Notes under the pieces: generated by a model
What the model was told of the DNA's origin: nothing
Databases searched by the model: none
What the model saw: the letters and a program-made list of their open reading frames with translations, nothing else
Position numbers and translations under genes: made by a program
Assembly (NCBI RefSeq): GCF_038594945.1
Contig: NZ_JBCFYD010000001.1
Location: 372,001-436,000 of the forward strand
Source: Fodinibius sp. Rm-B-1B1-1
GTDB lineage: Bacteria; Bacteroidota; Rhodothermia; Balneolales; Balneolaceae
DNA length: 64,000 nt
Direction of reading: 5' to 3'
Shown here: positions 61,450-64,000 of the stretch, piece by piece
How positions within the stretch are numbered: position 1 is the first letter of the stretch
How the letters are laid out: the number at the start of each line of letters is the position of its first letter

Positions 61450-64000
61450 CTAAAATTCAAGTTTCAAGTTAAACGTGAAGTTACGTGTGGATGGATAAGC
61501 ACCACCTTGATAACCCCGCACGTTACCCGCAACAATTCCCTGTTCAGGATCAGCATGCGGCAAGTTTTTGTGGATGATCCACAAGTTACGGCCAATAGCA
61601 GAAACGGATGCACCCTTAATTGGACCTACTTTATCAAGAAGGTTCTGCGGTAAGTTATACGTTAAACCTACTTCTCGAAGCTTCACATAACTGGCGTCAT
61701 AAATAAACGCAGCTGCGGGGTTTGTAACCCATCCGTAAGCTCCGTAATAGAGATCAGCACGGGCACGTACATCGTTTTTACTACCATCAGCTTTATAACC
61801 GTCGAGGATTACTCCACCACTGTCATCTCCACTGGTTAAAGGATCACGTTTAGGATTGCCTAAGTCATTCAACCCTGCAGTAAGTGGTGTTTGACCTGTT
61901 CCCTGACCATAGTATTGGTCGAGTGAGAAAATATCTCCACCCCATTGAACATCAACTAAGACATTCAACGACCAATTTTGATAATTCAAGCGGTTTGAAA
62001 CACCACCCGTCCAGTCAGGATTCTGGTTTCCAATAATATTATTGGAGTTTGAGGTTATAGCATAGTAACCACCTTCAGTCAAACGTTTTCCACCGTTTTC
62101 ACTCCAGGATTCTCCGTCAAGATTGACAAAGTCAGTACCACGGATTGCTCCAAAAGGTTCACCCTTAGCAGCACTAATAGAAACAGAGCCCTGCGGGTTA
62201 GCCAACTGGTAATTAGTTACCCCTGGGGCAAGTTCTTTTACTTCGTTGAAGTTTTTGCTCCAGTTCACATTCATTGTCCACGTAAAGTCTCGTGATACAA
62301 CAGGCCGTAGTGTCGAAGAAACTTCCCAACCACGGTTTTCTACATTACCGGCATTAACAAACTTCGTTGCATAACCGGATGCACGAGAAACCTCAGTAGC
62401 AAGAATCTGATCGATAGTATTGAGGTCGTAATAGTTTACGTCCAACGTAGCACGATCATTCAATACACCCAACTGTACTCCAACTTCCCAACTCTTTGTA
62501 CGTTCAGGTTTCAAGTCAGGATTATTCTTGGTATTAGGAAGGGTATATAGACCTGTAGGACCAAAGTTATTAGGACGATCATAGGTATCATTCAAACTAT
62601 GGGGTGGTGCCGTATTACCAACTTCAGACCAGTTACCACGAATCTTACCGAACGATAACCAATCAGCATCAATAAACTCGCTGAAAGTAAATCCAGCCGA
62701 GACTGATGGATAGTAATATACGTTTTCACCATCAGGCAAACTGGATGCTTTGTCACGTCGGCCTGTGGCCTCTATGTTTAAGAATCCACCATAATTTACT
62801 TTCAAGCTGGCAAAATAACCATTTACTGCCAACTGCTCATCGGTTTCATCCGGGAATTGAATGGGACTTGCCGAATTGTTTAGTGAATATACACCAGGCA
62901 CAAGCAACCCACCATTGGTTTCAGCAGTAGTGCTTTGTCTGTGATTGCGACGCAAGTTCATACCAACCACACCACTAATACGGACATCTTCGTTCAGCTG
63001 CTTATTATAGTTGGCAAGAAGGTCATAGTTAAACTCCGAAAAGTCTTCCACCCTCTTGTGATAACCAGTCCAATCGGAACCGTGACCAATACTACTAACA
63101 TTGTTACGCTCCTCAATAAGCTGACTATAACTATCAATACTTACTCGACCTGTTACATTCAGCCAATCAGTGAATTCGTAGTTTGCTTCCACGTTACCGA
63201 AATAACGGTCACGTTCATCAGTAGAAAAGTTTTCGTAACGAGTCCAATAGGGATTATCCCAGTAAATAGGACTTCCACCAAGATCACCTTGCGACCAATT
63301 CCACGTCTCGTTCGTACGATTTCGGAAATAAGCACGGCGTTGATCTTCAATATCTACTGAAGTATTCCACCATTGGCGAAACATACTCATCATGGTACTG
63401 TAACCACGAGCCGGTCGCGCACGACCTTCAGTCTTAGAATACTGAATTTTACCAGATACCGTAAACTTGTCACTTACATCATACCCGGCAGAGAAATTTA
63501 GCTTATTCTTGTCAAGCTTAGCATTGGGAAGGATACCAGTCGTATTGGTTTGGTTGTATCCCATATTATAGTATCCACCTTCAAAGCCACCATTAATCTG
63601 GAAGCTATTGGTAAAATCTGTACCGGTATCAAAGAAGTCCATTGGTGTATTTTCAGGAGCTTCCCATGGAGTTGCCGTCATAAAGTTAGGCCCTCCTTCT
63701 ACAAAAGCATCCCATTGATACACTTGCTGGCCTTCAAATTTAGGTCCATAAGAACCGTCATCCCATGGATTACCAATGGTTTCGTCAGTGCCGTCTCCAT
63801 CAATATCTATTGCACCAAAAGAAGGCACATATCCACCACCATATTCCATCTGGTGATCAATAAATGTATTGGGATTAATTTTCTGGATAGTAGCACTGGA
63901 GTTAAAGGTAACTTCTACCGGTCGGCTTCCAGACTTACCACCTTTGGTTTCAATTACAATAGCTCCGTTAGATGCACGAGAACCATACAGCGCTGCCGCA
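61450..64000 (-). CDS. SusC-family TonB-dependent transporter (5' part outside window)
   Basis: About 850 codons are present; the N-terminus lies beyond the right edge. The first residues visible are the SusC plug signature A-A-A-L-Y-G-S-R-A-S-N-G-A-I-V-I, so the signal, carboxypeptidase-D-like domain and first part of the plug are missing. The barrel ends S-T-R-N-F-T-F-N-L-K-L-E-F, a typical terminal strand with aromatic C-end. Sequence is clearly different from the first SusC beyond the plug motif. The SusD gene follows. Substrate unknown. Confidence 0.95.
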   Translation of the reverse strand, partial: AAALYGSRASNGAIVIETKGGKSGSRPVEVTFNSSATIQKINPNTFIDHQMEYGGGYVPSFGAIDIDGDGTDETIGNPWDDGSYGPKFEGQQVYQWDAFVEGGPNFMTATPWEAPENTPMDFFDTGTDFTNSFQINGGFEGGYYNMGYNQTNTTGILPNAKLDKNKLNFSAGYDVSDKFTVSGKIQYSKTEGRARPARGYSTMMSMFRQWWNTSVDIEDQRRAYFRNRTNETWNWSQGDLGGSPIYWDNPYWTRYENFSTDERDRYFGNVEANYEFTDWLNVTGRVSIDSYSQLIEERNNVSSIGHGSDWTGYHKRVEDFSEFNYDLLANYNKQLNEDVRISGVVGMNLRRNHRQSTTAETNGGLLVPGVYSLNNSASPIQFPDETDEQLAVNGYFASLKVNYGGFLNIEATGRRDKASSLPDGENVYYYPSVSAGFTFSEFIDADWLSFGKIRGNWSEVGNTAPPHSLNDTYDRPNNFGPTGLYTLPNTKNNPDLKPERTKSWEVGVQLGVLNDRATLDVNYYDLNTIDQILATEVSRASGYATKFVNAGNVENRGWEVSSTLRPVVSRDFTWTMNVNWSKNFNEVKELAPGVTNYQLANPQGSVSISAAKGEPFGAIRGTDFVNLDGESWSENGGKRLTEGGYYAITSNSNNIIGNQNPDWTGGVSNRLNYQNWSLNVLVDVQWGGDIFSLDQYYGQGTGQTPLTAGLNDLGNPKRDPLTSGDDSGGVILDGYKADGSKNDVRARADLYYGAYGWVTNPAAAFIYDASYVKLREVGLTYNLPQNLLDKVGPIKGASVSAIGRNLWIIHKNLPHADPEQGIVAGNVRGYQGGAYPSTRNFTFNLKLEF

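Noticed and set aside
1-64000. tRNA, rRNA, CRISPR, integrase or transposase
   Set aside because: Looked for on both strands by eye; no cloverleaf with CCA end, direct-repeat array or recombinase domain was seen.
44973-64000. The two SusC genes as a recent tandem duplication
   Set aside because: They share plug signatures common to all SusC, but the barrels and the SusD partners differ clearly.

Overview
The window reads as chromosomal DNA of a Gram-negative member of the Bacteroidota/Balneolota (FCB) lineage. The evidence is two SusC/SusD outer-membrane uptake pairs, a Bacteroidota-type -7 promoter box (TAnnTTTG) before the isocitrate dehydrogenase gene, mostly weak Shine-Dalgarno sequences, a ba3-type oxidase with a small IIa subunit, a TlpA-type fusion, a CusCBA-like RND system with the enlarged permease common in this group, and InlB/GLUG surface lipoproteins. 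Assignment to a Balneolaceae-like organism is inference. I saw no rRNA, tRNA, CRISPR array, phage gene or transposase.

Layout. 1-4354: copper and respiration: the C-terminus of a Cu+ P1B-ATPase, an unknown single-pass membrane protein, a ba3 cytochrome oxidase operon (subunits IIa, II, I) ending in a hairpin terminator, and a divergent SafE/TauE-type membrane protein with a metal-binding look. 4395-16069: mainly amide and amino-acid catabolism: exported glycosylasparaginase, a two-subunit Na+/solute symporter, a DAO-type flavoenzyme, an M20 amidohydrolase, a creatininase-family enzyme and a GntR regulator. A DUF4097 beta-helix protein coupled to mnmD and an SF1 helicase lie among them. 16296-21615: a CHASE2 adenylate cyclase followed by an SH3b/M48 protease, then a starch-binding-like/TlpA thioredoxin fusion. 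21626-25958: mutS, a YihY/BrkB membrane protein and alkyladenine glycosylase. 26010-35389: a DUF4168 protein, an NhaC antiporter and a Cu/Ag efflux operon (small Cys-rich secreted protein, CusA, TolC-like protein, CusB). 35572-37732: an overlapping trio of BtuF-like protein, short-chain dehydrogenase and Nudix hydrolase. 37850-43467: single-gene units (DJ-1/PfpI, fasciclin, DoxX, zinc alcohol dehydrogenase, isocitrate dehydrogenase family, phosphodiesterase, DUF4412). 43560-48083: first SusC/SusD pair. 48281-55028: TPR protein, alpha/beta hydrolase, rluB, scpB, then an M14 desuccinylase-like gene overlapping a GCS2-CBS ligase. 55296-57077: InlB/GLUG lipoprotein. 57296-59731: priA. 59888-64000: second SusD/SusC pair, the SusC running off the window.

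Less ordinary points: the adenylate cyclase has no standard start codon before its first membrane helix and seems to start at AUC or to carry a start mutation; the GCS2-CBS/M14 overlap suggests a paired amide ligase and amide hydrolase; the starch-binding-like/TlpA fusion is unusual; and four minus-strand intergenic gaps hold short self-complementary, word-reiterating sequences, two of them nested hairpins. Several genes have only GTG or TTG starts.
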